Origin: Gorsachius magnificus
Lineage: Eukaryota; Chordata; Aves; Pelecaniformes; Ardeidae
DNA length: 64,000 nucleotides
Direction of reading: 5' to 3'
NCBI GenBank assembly: GCA_034008185.1
Contig: CM067085.1
Location: 54,680,602 to 54,744,601, forward strand
The notes under the pieces: generated by a model
Database searches by the model: none
What the model saw: the letters and a program-made list of their open reading frames with translations, nothing else
What the model was told of the DNA's origin: nothing
Shown: positions 12,985 through 25,550 of the stretch, one piece after another
How positions within the stretch are numbered: the first letter of the stretch is position 1
Layout: every line of letters begins with the position of its first letter
Position numbers and translations under genes: made by a program

Positions 12985-14865
12985 AAGCTATGAGAAGAAA
13001 CCATTTACCTCATTTTCGAGATGTTTATTTGTCCACTGCTGACAATACAACTCGCAAGCTAATGAGCTGCACCCATTCCCCCCTTTTCTCCAGCACTCTT
13101 GCACTGGCCAGAGTGGCCGTGCCTGTGTGCCCACGCCAGGCGAGTGCCTTTGAAGCAGCACACCTCACCGCGGCGTGATGGGACAGGCACTGCATGGCTG
13201 CTTTGTAGGAAGGGCTGTTGCTGTGTTGGGGGGCAGCAGCAAATTAGTGTGAGCTTGCAGAAAAGTTTGGAGAACACTGATATGGAGACACTGATTTAAC
13301 AACCAGTTCTGTAATCTGAATCACAGATAGCTTTAATCTCAAAGTGTTTCCTAAACGACATTTTAAAATTTTAATGGTATTCAGTGGTTACTCTTAAGCA
13401 TATATACAATAGTTCTGCTTCAGGAAATAAGTAGTGAATTTTCTTTCCTTGGGTTTGCTAATACAAATGTACTTGAAAACAAAATGGGCTTTTTTTGATA
13501 GAAATGGAATATTTGTGTAACCGCCTTTTTTCTTTTCTGCCTGTGTGCGGTGGTGGTTACTATAGTAATAATCGCGATTCAAGATTTAAAGCCTGAAAGT
13601 GGTTTCTATAACAACATGCTAGGATGTTTTGGACACACAGCTGAAGTTTCAGATTCAGGATTAACCCTTTATGATCACAATATTTGTGGACATGACAGCA
13701 AACGTTTGCTTGTTTGGCGTAAGTTTGTTCATACCTTCCCAAGGTACGCTTTTTCATTGACAATATTAGGCAATAATTCCAGCTGTGGATAGAGCTGGTC
13801 AGGTCCTGGGGCTGGTGCTTCCATCCAGGCTGAAGCTTGCAAAGGAGAAATGGCACCACAGTAACTACAAGCTGCTCATTACGTTAAATAATTAGGATGG
13901 TAGAGAAATGTTTGGGGAGATGGGCAGAGAAGGGGTAAAATAGCAAGAGTGCAATGTTTAGGAAGTTTGAGACTTTAGTCTGGCAACCAGAACTGCGTGG
14001 AAAAACTGAAATTATCTATTCATAGAGAATCTTGAAGGAAAAGCTATTCTGAAGGCTAAGATTGCCCCTTACCTGGCTTTGTCTTGTCCAGAATGGCATG
14101 GTTTCATGTCCTTTTCTTCCCCATCTGCCAACTGCTGATCCACAAACAGCATCGCTGCTTTTCAGTCCATGGTGAAGGTATCTGATCCTAATCTCTGTCA
14201 GTACCGATTATGCAGCTGTGTTCATGTCTTCCCTAGTTCTTCAAGATACATCGAGATTGAATATATATGCACACCCACAACTTTCTAAGGCTGCCTTTGC
14301 AAGGAAGTTATTGTCATAGTGATGAACTGTATTTTCTATGTCATGGTGCACTGCAGATAAACTGAGATATGCTTAGTTATACCAAAGCCAAGCACTCTTC
14401 GATGCGGCACTAAATGCCTTGGGCAATATTTTAATATTTCCAGTTAAATGCTAATTATTTCAAGATATCACTGAAGTCATAGAGCTTGATATTTAAGTGA
14501 CACAGATTCACACACTTGTTTTAAAATCCCAGGGGCAAGTTTTAAACAAAAAATGAGCATAAGCTTTTAAGGTTCTCATTTCTAACTCCAGACACCAGAT
14601 TATCTAAGCCCTTGTTGTCCCATTACTTCTTTAGTGAGCTTATTTGATCATAAGGTAAGCCTTCAGTTGTGAACAAATGCTGTCGTCAAGTCAACAGAAG
14701 ACAGATTGAAGTAACAGCACTAAGAGAAGCAATGGTTCCTTCATTCATCCCAAGAGAATTTTATCTTCCCAGTGACTGGCCACAACCAAGATGTCGATTA
14801 TATAAGCTGTTTTAGCAAATTAAAAACAACAAAAGCCCCCACCCAACACACATTTTCCAGGTTAG

Positions 14866-14890
14866 TTTTTTTGTTTGTTTGTTTGTTAAA
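14866..14890 (+). repeat. (TTTG)n short microsatellite
   Basis: Consecutive TTTG units lie within a T-rich stretch. It is a simple repeat only. Confidence 0.7.
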
Positions 14891-17800
14891 GAATGAGTAT
14901 AATTTTTTGCTGTTGTAATTCAATAATTTTCTCCTTAGGAGTATTTTTAAACTTTCATTTCTCAACTCACAGACCAGAATATTGGGTTTTTGCTATCCAT
15001 TTCAAGAGGTCAGATTTTGCTGTGAACTGCTTTATCTGCATTAGTTGGTGTAGCTTCCTAGTTCAAATTCAAATGTGTGAAGTAATAAATCTTTGTTAAA
15101 AAAAAAAAGAAAAGTCCTCTTCAAAGCACAGTAAGGTCATCAGTGTTGATGATTATATGGGTATCGAGAAGTTCTCTATTTTTCATAGATATTTTTTTCC
15201 CTAGAAAATAGACTAGCTCTGTTATGAAGGTCAGAAAACCTCCGCAGTGTATGTAAAAGACCCTGAAGCTGTTAGTGTTGAGAGCTTCTGTGAAGCATAG
15301 AGTCCTCCTTCAGGGGAGGAAGGTGCATTTGAAGAATAGCATGGTGAATTATAAGGAGCCTCCAGGCATGATGAGGTGATTACCAAAGTGCAGGCATGGC
15401 CACAGTCAAGTGAACTTCAGTGCATAACAATGCAATTAGCAGTGATTGAAATTTGATTTTAAATTCTGTTGCTGATTATGATATTTCACCAACTTGTAGG
15501 GAGAGTTATGTCCAGAAAGAACAAGTCTTTGCTGAAAGCCATCTGCCAGAAGCAACCCAACACAGTTTGCTAGCTTTTGTTTGTGGACTTTGAATGGCTA
15601 AGGTTGCTAATCGGATTCTCAGAATTAGGGATCATCAATTTACTTTACTTTTGATTTTATCAACTTAAGATAACAGAATATTTTGAAAGTCACACATGAA
15701 CTCGCTAGCTCTCTGATTCAACCAAAAATCCCACCCAAATTGTCAGAAAAGATATAAAGATGAGCTTTTCAAATTTACTGTCTTTACTGAGGAACATTAG
15801 TTTCCTTATCAGGAGTCAGAAGCTCCATGCCAAATTACTTTGGCCCCGTCGAAACTCCCGCCCTGTTCATGTTAACTTTCCAGCTAACTTAATTTTGCTC
15901 TCCTACGCTCACTGTCATGCACTTTGAACACCCACATTGTTTTGTATCACTTCAGTGGTTTCTGATCAGTAAGGTCTTTACCAGACCAAAATAATGCAGT
16001 TTTAGTGTTAATTATTTATATAAGCTCAATTATTCATATACTAACATCAGTTTAATGAATTTAAGTAAGTTTATCCAAGAGGAAAAAACTGTCTTTTTCT
16101 CAGCATTTCTTATATTTAATAGTTTGCATCAACTTTTAGAAGATGCAGGTATCGACATGTTTCTGGTAGTACTGATGATTTCCCAGTAGATGGCAAGCTT
16201 TACTGCAAAGAATTTTACTGCCAAACATTTCATCTGCATCAGAAGCCTTTAACTATAGGGTAGAATGCTTGGCACTAATTCCTCTCGTAATTAGATTAAT
16301 GTACCAATGTTTATATAGAAACTGATAATTACCTCAAGTGTCAGTCAGTGTAAATCCAAAGTGATCGGCATTTTGCTTCCATTTTTCTAATGTTACATGC
16401 AAGTTTTAAGACTCTGTCAGAACAAGTCACCGCTGAAGTGACCTTAATTGCTTAAGAATGAAAGCGATTCCTCTGCATATCTGAGCTAGAACATGAGGCC
16501 TTTTCAGGGTATGCCTCTCCAACCTTACCAAAAATTAAGCCACCCAAACCACTGAAACATTTCCGCCATCTTTCTGCAAATGTAATAGAGAATATTCTTC
16601 AACCATGAACTCAACCTGAGCCATCCTTTGCATCAGACACCACCATACTCCGCCACATCACGTCGCAGAGCATGGGGAAGTTCAACTTCCATGTGCTATG
16701 ATCTTACTCTCTCATGTCTGCATAGCTCTCATTAGCTCAATAGGTTCCCAAATCCATCCTTCCACATCACTCCAGAGCAACAGGGAACTGGAGTTTCCAT
16801 GGGGCAGGAAGGGATGTAGTGTAAATAACTTGTCTCAAATAGGTGGAAAATGGTGCTCCAAATAGTAGTTCAGTATCCAAGGGTTTTCTGAGGCACTCAC
16901 GTCATTTAGCAACATTTTTTTTTCTCAAAAAAATCATGGGACTGTCCTGGTGAACTGTATACCATTTGATAACCACTGCATGATAACTGCATACCCTTTG
17001 ATGAACACCATTTTAAGATGCAATTTTGCTGCTGGGGCAAAACTACTGTATAGCACCCCTACCAAAAAACCTCTGTGTCCTAGCCTTTAAATAACAAGCA
17101 AGCTGAAACTCAACAGTAACTACATTTCTGCTAAGACCTTCAGAACTCTTGTGTTCCTGAAGAAGTATACAAACATGGGGCACAGTGCATTAGGATGAAG
17201 ATAAAACTCCAAAAACTTTATTGCTTCACTGTACACTTGTAGTACAAATCAGACCAAAGCATTCTCTAGGGAATACTGGATTTATTGAATTGTCCATTGG
17301 CAATTTCTGCATAAGAAATTTATTTTATAAAAGACAGAGGCGTTGAAATTAAGACACTAGTTAAAAAAATCCAGGAAACATTTTCTGTTTCATGGTTTTC
17401 CCAATTGTGGTGTCACCTTGGAGATAAATTGGTTCCCTTCACTACAGGCGGTGGGCTTGCTCTCCTCTTTTTTTCCATCCACTATTAGTGCCTCAGAGGG
17501 CTATGAAGCTTTTTAACCAGTGCTCAGAGCTAGTATGTTGCTATCAAAACTGCAGGCTGCCGAATGCTTCTGTTTCTCTCACGCACAGTCATTACAACAA
17601 ATTGAGTTGCACACAAAGTATCTCTGGAAAAGCAGTAATAATTAACTAAATTGCTTCTCATATCACAGTGGTCCTACTTAAGAAGCACTTGAATGATTGA
17701 CCTCACCTCTTGTAGTCTACACAGCACAATAGTTAGATAACGTTACAACTACATCATAGTTAATATCTTCAAATTTGCAATGCTTCTTCAAACATGCACT

Positions 17801-19839
17801 TTTCATGAATTTTAAGTGGGTAGATAGAAAGAAAAGCTCTTCAAAGCGGTGCAATCCCAAGAAAAATGTGGGCTGCAAAAGTTCCTAAGGAATGCAGTTT
17901 TGTTCATTTTTAACTGCAATTAGTAGATTGCAGTAAGCTCTTTGATATCCAGGCTAAAGAAAAGAAACTAAATACACGGGTAATATACAAAATTAAGTAA
18001 ACTAGTACATCAGAACCTACATAAGGGTATGTTGAGACGGAGATAATGCTGACTGTGGAGCAAGCCAGTACACTACAGCCAACGTCTTGAATTTGGCTTT
18101 CAGTGAGAGCTGTGAGCTGGGGGAAGTACAACTGACACCACATTAGGATGAAATATCTGCTCCCAGTGCAAGACTGAATGTTAACAGGTTTGGGGATGGT
18201 CATTTAAAGGCAGGCTAAATCAGAAGTACTATTTTTGCCTGTTTTCCTTCAAAGAATAGGAGGTAAAGCTCCAGTTCTCCTCCTGCTAATCAACGTTTAG
18301 CTTGCTTTCTTGATCAGGTCTACCTTAGCCTGCATTAAGTAAAGATATTCTTTACCAAGAAAAGACCATACCTTTTCTAGATATTTCTCCTCTGCATCTC
18401 TGGTATATACAAGCATAACAACAGCTAAAAATAGTTCAAACAAAAACATTTCTCAGGTTTTACTTATACATACAACACCCCAAAAGAAACAACCAAGAAA
18501 CTATTTCCATGTAATCCTTATGACCACTGTTAGTTTGTTTTAAATCATGATGTCACTGTTACTATGTTAGCACATAAACCTCTATTCCACGTGTTCAAAC
18601 AAATATTAATTAGGTATTTGACTCAGTAAATGTATCTATTGATGAGCATCAAGTTCATTCAGATTGGTGCTTTTTATTCTCAGAGGCCCTGCGGCTCCTG
18701 TGTACACCTTGGGTCAGAAGGCACAGCAATGAAGCACAGATAACTTTTCCAACCTCCCCATTTATTATCACAGTATCATATCTACACAAGCTGTCTTTCC
18801 TAGTTGGTAAAGTCTTCTGAGGCTTTCTTCCTCCGCTTCCCCTTCCTGGGAAAAAAACAGATTAAATTATAGTATGTATGAAAATAGACATCATGAAAAT
18901 CCCCCCTCATCAGTCAGTTTATGTTCTCTGACACTGCCCAGCGGTGGATTGTTATCCTCAGGTGACCAACCCTAGCCTCTCACTTTCCCAGCCAGCCAGG
19001 GATCTGTCCCAGGACTTCATCAGCATTGGTCTAGCCCTAGTTATTGATAAGCATCTCTAGATGCTGCTTCTCTTTCAGTGCCCCATCTCCTTCTCTACTG
19101 TGCCCACCCACCCAAATCCCGGTTCCAAGAGCCAGGAAGAAATTAGAGACTGGTGGTAGGTGGGTCAGAATTTCTCCGAGAAGTTCAGTTCATCCACAAC
19201 ACCCTGTTTGCACAAATGTACATTGTTCTGCCATTCATTTTCAAGTATCTGCTGCAGAAGACACATAGCCTTTGTATTTCCAAATGAGACTCCAGAATAA
19301 AAGTATAAACTGAAAGAAGAAAATAGGATGTTTACAGGACAGTCACAGATTGTTTAATGCAATGTTCATTCTCCATCCACTAGTCTTTCCCTTCTGAATC
19401 ACTGCTTTCTCTCCAAAAGGAACATTCAGCTTTATTTCATAGATTCTTGGCCAAGATAGGACTGCTTTTTTTCCCTCTCATGATACAAATATTTTTTTCT
19501 CTAGCAATATGCAAAATATTTATTTACAGTTTTACCCTCATATTCTGAGGAACGTTACATTGTAATCACATTAGAAGTCTGATGGTATGCAGATGTTCAC
19601 TATACAGTAGAGGATTTCTTGTAACATGGTAAAAAACAGCTCCAAAAGAAAAAAAAATGTACTGGATAGAACTCTTATTATTATCAGATATTATCAGATT
19701 TTCCAATTCGATCATTAGGAATTAAAATACGATACATGCATTTGGGTTTTTAGGTCAGTATTTATATGGTCCCTGTCTTCTAGGTGGTTTATGGCAGAAA
19801 ATTACTACTTGCCTTTCCTCTTTCCATTAATAGTTGTCT

Positions 19840-19844
19840 ATGAG
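19840..19844. repeat. Target-site duplication ATGAG, left copy
   Basis: ATGAG directly abuts the TG end of the LTR and is repeated exactly after its CA end at 20408-20412. A 5 bp duplication is typical of retroviral-type integration. Confidence 0.85.
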
Positions 19845-20407
19845 TGTCGTGGTTTAACCCCGGCTGGCAACTCAGCACCACCCAGCCACTTGCTCACTCC
19901 CCCACAGTGCAATGGGGGAGAGAATCAGAAGAGTAAAAGTGAGAAAACTCATGGGTTGAGATAAAGACAGTTTAATAGGGAAAGCAAAAGCCGCACATGC
20001 AAGCAAAGCAAAGCAAGGAATTAATTCACTACTTCCCATGGGCAAGCAGGTGTGTAGCCATCTTCAGGAAAGCAGGGCTCCTTCATGCGTAACAGCGACT
20101 TGGGAAAACAAATGCCATACCTCCAAACATCCCCCCCTTCCTTCTTCTTCTCCCAGCTTATATACTGAGCATGACATCATATGGTATGGAATAGCCCTTT
20201 GGTCAGTTGGGGTCAGCTGTCCCAGCTGTGCCCCCTCCCATGCACCTGGCAGAGCTGAGAGCTGAGAAGTCCTTGACTAGTCTAAACACTACTTAGAACA
20301 ACTAAAACATCAGTGTGTTATCAACATTCTTTTAGTACTAAATCCAAAACAGCACCATACCAGCCAGTATGAAGAAAACCAACTCTATCCCAGTCAAAAC
20401 CAGGACA
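19845..20407 (-). mobile_element. Solo LTR of an avian endogenous retrovirus-type element
   Basis: The 563 bp unit begins TGTCGTGGTTTAACCCC and ends CCAGGACA, giving the canonical TG...CA ends, and is flanked by ATGAG on both sides. Read on the minus strand it starts TGTCCTGG, has a TATA-like box (GTATATAAG, plus positions 20157-20165) and further on an ATTAAA polyadenylation motif (plus positions 19971-19976). That is the expected promoter-to-poly(A) order, so its sense is opposite to CRB1. The sequence matches an interspersed LTR I recognise from many bird genomes. No polypurine tract, primer-binding site or internal genes adjoin it, so it is a solo LTR left by recombination. I cannot assign a subfamily name. 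Confidence 0.85.
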
Positions 20408-20412
20408 ATGAG
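20408..20412. repeat. Target-site duplication ATGAG, right copy
   Basis: Exact repeat of 19840-19844, immediately after the CA terminus of the LTR. Confidence 0.85.
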
Positions 20413-20866
20413 GTTTGGTCTGCCATCGTTTAATTTTACTAGCACAGTATTTGAAGGCGACTCCGGGATTTCTTCCACTAGCCTCTCCTCTGCATTCAAA
20501 AGCTTGACCTTTAGAGCAAGATAGAGGTCCAGAGCAAACACCCCATTTGCAATCACCCCTTTGGGCCTTACCATCTCCATAGCCTTGAGTCAGTTTATAT
20601 GCGAGTAACAAAATTCCCAGGTGCTGCAGGATGCGTGCTGGCGATTAATACCGTTTCCACTGACCTATACCAAAACAATGGTCATGGCAAGTCACGAAAG
20701 AAGCGACATGATATTATGAGATTAATTTAGTGATCGATAGAACCCCATTACACTCTTCACCTATGCCTGTGCTGCACAAAGGAGACCTGATTATAGTACA
20801 CACAAAAGTACACAAGCTTCAGTCAGTCTACCTCACGTGATGTTGTTGGCAAAGAAGCTGTGATTC

Positions 20867-20889
20867 CAGAGGATTCAGCCCAGGTCAAC
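20867..20889 (-). repeat. B-box-like motif shared with the 25.5 kb element
   Basis: CAGAGGATTCAGCCCAGGTC here is nearly identical to CAGAGGATTCGGCCCAGGTT at 25479-25498, on the same strand. On the minus strand it reads like a decayed tRNA B box (ctgggctgaatcc). It is probably a fragment of the same old SINE family. The match is short. Confidence 0.3.
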
Positions 20890-21976
20890 ACACCTACTTC
20901 AGGCACTCAGCATTTGGCACCTTGCTGCTATCGCTTAGCATGCCTAACGCTGAATTTAAGGTAGCAGGTATATACCTACATATGGATGTTATCCTTATCT
21001 GAATATAACCATACATTTTATTATGGAACCAATAATGATTTAAAAAAATACACAGTTTCATTGCAGAATGCTTGATTTCTTTTACTAGAAAGAACATCCT
21101 TCTCTCTTTTCTCTGCTTTAACTCTTACCAGTGTTTCTCAGTTGTGAGTCATGAACGATGCTGGTAACAGCTCTCTCCTCCCTGACTGAAAAGTGAAAAG
21201 TATCTACTGTTATTGCCAACCAGACTTTACAGCAGGAAGGCACCTCCAAGTGGCTTTTAATTACTGCCAGGAGCTCAGTTCCTGGAGGGTAAGGAACATG
21301 TTTACGCTGTGTTTACCATGTCCTTTCAGCCTCAGAGGCAGGAAGGCTCTCTGAGGGCTATTTTGAAGCTCGGGTGTTTAGGAGATTCTTTGTGGTAGAA
21401 ATGCTGTACAGCTGCCAAATTACTATCTGTAATCGGGGAGTCAAAATCAAAGAGCATGATGGTTTGAACCACTTACTTGAGCTATAACTGCATCCAAGTC
21501 ATTTAGCTGTGTCAAAACCTAATACAAAAAACTCCCACCACAGAAGGAATACAAAGTGGTATTGAACTGAAAAATGTGGGCCAACTCCTTTTTCTAGTAA
21601 AAAAAAAAACCAAACCCTGTCTTAAATATACCTAAATGCATTCCGTAGTGTTGGATATCTGTTGACAACCACCAATATTGTTGCAACTGTAGTCTTGATG
21701 TAGCGTTAAGCAATCCTGACACTCCAGGCCACGACTGTTGAAAGAGGCGAGAACAGGGAATTACAACCTACTCATATGTTCATAATTGGTTTCATTTCAC
21801 ATTTATTAGTCTACTGATATGTGTCGCGCAGTAACCAGCCCTGTTTTCTTCTCAACCAGCTAGCAATCGGAGGCGTTGGTTTTGAAACACAGTTGTGTTA
21901 AGAGTTGCACTTCTTTCACTCTTGTTTGCTTCCAGTGCTGTGGAAGTCCTCAGGATTTTTTGTGTTTCCTTCCTAG

Positions 21977-22561
21977 AGTCATTTTGCATGAGGAATGATT
22001 CCAGGTGCCTGTCAAACTCTTGCCAAAAGAACTCTACATGTGTTGCTGGTCATCAAGATGATACTTGCCATTGTGCAGACATATCAGCGGACAGCGTGGA
22101 GGAACTCTGCAATAAACCCCCTGATCCTTGCTCCTCAAACCCTTGTCTTCAAAACGCTACCTGTTTAAGCTCTGCTGGAAACCTCAGCTTTACTTGTGAG
22201 TGCCCTGCTGGGTATAATGGACCTACCTGTGAAATAGCCATCAGTGTGTGTGACACAAACCCCTGCAAGCATGGAGGCACCTGCCAAAACGGCCTGGCTG
22301 GGCCCACCTGCCTTTGTAGCGCAGGATACACAGGTACACTCTGTGAAATGGATTTTGATGAATGCATTTCTGAACCATGCCACAACGGAGCAGTGTGCAG
22401 GGATGGGATTGATGAATACTCCTGCTACTGCGTCCCAGGCTACCAAGGCAAGCACTGTGACCTGGAAGTGAATGAATGCGTGTCAGATCCGTGCCTGAAT
22501 GGAGCAACATGTCTCAACCAGATAGGACAGTATGACTGCATCTGTCCACTTGGATACACAG
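21977..22561 (+). CDS. CRB1: CRB1 exon 2: N-terminal EGF-like repeats 1-5
   Basis: This 585 nt internal exon is bounded by acceptor TTTCCTTCCTAG and donor ACACAG|GTAAGC, with phase 1 at both ends. Human exon 2 is 582 nt with the same phases. It encodes about 195 extracellular residues starting SFCMRNDSRCLSNSC, which parallels the human mature N-terminus. A degenerate EGF comes first, followed by two six-cysteine EGFs. Two calcium-binding EGFs then open with DFDEC and EVNEC; the sixth cysteine of the last is supplied by exon 3. N-glycosylation sequons include NST, NAT and NLS. No ATG lies just upstream in frame, so this is not a first exon; the first residue depends on the last base of the missing exon 1. 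CRB1 acts at the apical/subapical membrane with PALS1 and PATJ. CRB2 is the nearest alternative, but residue-level agreement favours CRB1. Confidence 0.95.
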
Positions 22562-25249
22562 GTAAGCACTGTTAAATCAGTGTTTTCTTTGCATCGTGGA
22601 GAACTGCCATAATTCATGTTCTAGGTTCAACTCCCCCACCCACACACTTAGTCATATCTGTATTACCACCTTGCCTTCATCTTTGCCACCAGCGGCTGTT
22701 GGTGCATTGTGGGTTACCTTATCACTGTGAACTACTGATACCAGATAGAGGAGGATTAAAGAAATCCCACATTTACCAAAAACTGCAGAGCATTTTCATG
22801 AATATCAAGCTATGCCACAGGGCTGGGCTAACTTCCCTTTTAAAAGGACCATTCTCAAAATGCTTGTCCTCAGAGTGCTATCCATAATTTTTGGTCCTCA
22901 GACAAAACCAATGTTTGACAGGGTTAAAATTAGATCTAATTAGGCTTGCTTGATTTGCTAATCACAACAAACTGTAGTCTTAAACCTAGATGTTCCACAT
23001 TAACTGCCTCTCCTCTGCCCTTCCCAGAAACAGAGGACTCCTTTGCAACTAGAATATTATGTAAGTTAAATAGAAAGAAAAGTATTGTCAGGTTCCCAAA
23101 CTGCCCATTTTTTGGTAATCCTGTTTTATGTGACTCCATATTAAAGGCACAGGTGTGATTTTTCTTGCCTACTTCCTGTACTGGAGAGCATATAATCCTT
23201 ACAGGAGATAGCTCCCTTCAAATTTCAAAGCTGTATTCAGGGGTAGGACTGCATGAGGTAGCACACTGAATCATTAAAAGGAGAAAAGGGTAGGCATTCT
23301 AGTCAAAGACTGCCAGTCAGGTAAGCAAAGGAAAAAAAGAATCATACAGCAAAAGGGGGGGGGAAAACCCAGCTATTGCTTCAAGTGATTCAAATGAAAA
23401 AGAAATAAGAGATGTGGTTTACAGCTCCATCCCCAAATCCCCATGCAGGAGGGGAAGTCAGAGGTAAAAAGCAGCTTTCCCATGTCTGACACAGCGATCG
23501 TTGGAAGCCAGCCCTCAGTTAATATCCCTCATGAGCATGGAGAATGTTATTTGAAGGAAGCTTGTTACCTTCCCGCCACCCCGCTGCTGCCAGCGGGGTG
23601 GCGGGAGCCCAGGCCAGCCGAGGAGAAAACTACACAACCAGGGGAAAGCCAAAGAGCAGAAGGAAGGAAAAACCTATTAACAACCAGCATGGTTACTCTG
23701 CAATGATCAGACTCAACCCAGACCTCCTGTTGTATTCAGGAAACTGTATTTGTTTAACTGGCACTGTTAGTGGGGTCCAGGCCTGGATCTATAGCCCAGG
23801 AACTCTGTTTGAAAGAGGCAGAATATACACCTTAGAGACAAAGAAAGAGAAAACATAATAAAATAGTAAAGCCCAAACAAAAAGAAATGAAGACTGAGAT
23901 CAACACAAACTGCTGGAGGAAACTCGCTCTGCTGGAGTCGCTCCACTTTCATCACGAAGTTCTGCTGCTTCCCAGGCTGATGCTCTCTGCTCTAACCAAA
24001 AATCAAGCATTGTCACCAAGCGCTCCACGCTCCCCACAAGCAGAGGGAAGAAATGAGGAGAGAGCCAAGGAAGGAGAAGAGGGCTAAAGTACAAAGCAGA
24101 AGAGGCTGCAGTGTTTTGACATGCAGCTCTGACACTGCTTCCAGCAGCAAAGAGACTAATCATAATCATTCTATAAAGGAGTAGTGGGCTGTTGCTTCGG
24201 CAGTAAAACACCAGCTTTTAAAGGCTACTTAACAAAATGATTTATCAGAAGCATTCTTTTTTGTTTTCTGCACCTTGCTGTGAGTTGCGCTAAATGCACA
24301 AGCCAGAGGGATTACTAGATGAAAGCCCTGAGGTGTCCCCACTGGTAATAAAAACCCTCATTTACTCTGTCAGGGGATCTTGCCAACCATTATTATCCTG
24401 GCCTGACACCATGAATTACTGTGGGAAGTCATCCAGCCTCATCTCATTTCCCTAAGATGTTAAAAAGGTTATATCTCTTGATATGTAGGTAGAGAATGTA
24501 CAGTAAATCTACAGCAGTAATGTTAACCAAATGCTTGAGTTACTGGCTGCGGTTGCTACTGGTTTCACAGACTATGACTGCTATTTTGTTTGATTGGTAT
24601 GCTGCAGCACTTCTTAAAATAGCTGAGAAATGTCACACATAATTCTTACACAAATGGAAGAGGTTAGAACGCGCCAAGAGCCAAAGAGTGGAAAATTTAG
24701 CATGAAATCCACAGTTTCTATGATAATGCTCTACATGTGTGAAATTATTTACAAGACATGTGTCACGCAGCTGTTAAATAATGAAGCTCAATTGGTTTGT
24801 TGAAGTTTTGCTGGCTACTTAATCAAATGTGTTTTTTCCTCCATTGCGCTAATTGCACTTGCTTTTAATTCACCCCACCAAGCATGGTGTAAGAGCCTGT
24901 TATTACCCACAGCTAGGTACAATAATTACCTTGCTGGACACAGCTGAAGCCAGCCATCTATTGCCAGCGAACATTTTAGTCTGAACTATCAGAGGTGCAT
25001 GGCAGTTCCAAAAAACAGTCTTAGCCCAAGACAAGAGCAGGATAAAGCGTTTCAGTGACAGACCCAATAGGTACAACAGGCCAGATTCATTCTTGCTGCA
25101 ATGCCTTTTACTAGGATGTAACCATAGCTGGGATGAACTCTGTACAATATAAAGAAATTATTCCTGATGGATCTTTAAGCTCTTGCGCAGTACACTTATC
25201 AATAATATGTACACCATGCAAATATTTAGAGTAGATGTGTCCTAAGTCT

Positions 25250-25550
25250 TAGGTGCTTAAAGGCAAGCAGAGGCGTGGCAGCCTCTGCCATGGGATGAAG
25301 TACCTCAAAGTACAGATCTCACTTCCCAACAAGCTTAAGGCAGCATCGTGGTGGATATCAACAGTAAATGACATTGCCCATTCAGCAGCATTTGCCAACG
25401 AAGTGGAAGGTCTGTTTCCTTCCCAAGCTTTCAAGTTTCAAACCAGCGCTCCCCACCTTGCAGCCTAGGCAGCCTGAACAGAGGATTCGGCCCAGGTTAC
25501 CAGCTTGCTGCTGAGACTCCTAACCACAAGACCGTGATGTGAGAAGATCC
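25250..25550 (-). repeat. Candidate tRNA-derived SINE relic
   Basis: On the minus strand a tRNA-like head is visible. TGTGGTTAGGAGTC resembles an A box and GGGCCGAATCC resembles the B box GGTTCGAATCC, at about the right spacing. A body of some 230 bases follows and ends near GCACCTAAGACTTAGG. No terminal duplication was found. The assignment rests on the two box motifs only. Confidence 0.35.

Larger units (their letters stand above)
1..21976. other. Non-coding stretch upstream of CRB1 exon 2 (intron 1 or 5' flank)
   Basis: I see no convincing protein-coding exon in these 22 kb. Open frames are short, overlap on both strands and lack coding-like composition. CRB1 exon 1 should encode a signal peptide of roughly 23 residues and end in phase 1. 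I looked for an ATG followed by a hydrophobic run and a phase-1 GT donor and found none that was convincing, so exon 1 may lie further upstream or be missed. The stretch contains a CR1 3'-end scrap, a probable MIR relic, a 26-base poly-G run, a solo LTR and a possible tRNA-SINE scrap, listed separately. A GC-richer block near 7640-8010 is unexplained. Confidence 0.6.

Noticed and set aside
13550..13792. 80-codon frame on the plus strand
   Set aside because: It begins at GTG, has no recognisable domain and shows no splice or conservation support.
20338..20611. Overlapping open frames on the minus strand near the LTR
   Set aside because: They straddle the LTR boundary and are open in two frames at once. 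No family match is visible and no retroviral internal region adjoins the LTR.
22149..22510. Several open frames opposite CRB1 exon 2
   Set aside because: They are antisense shadows of the cysteine-rich EGF coding sequence with no independent support.
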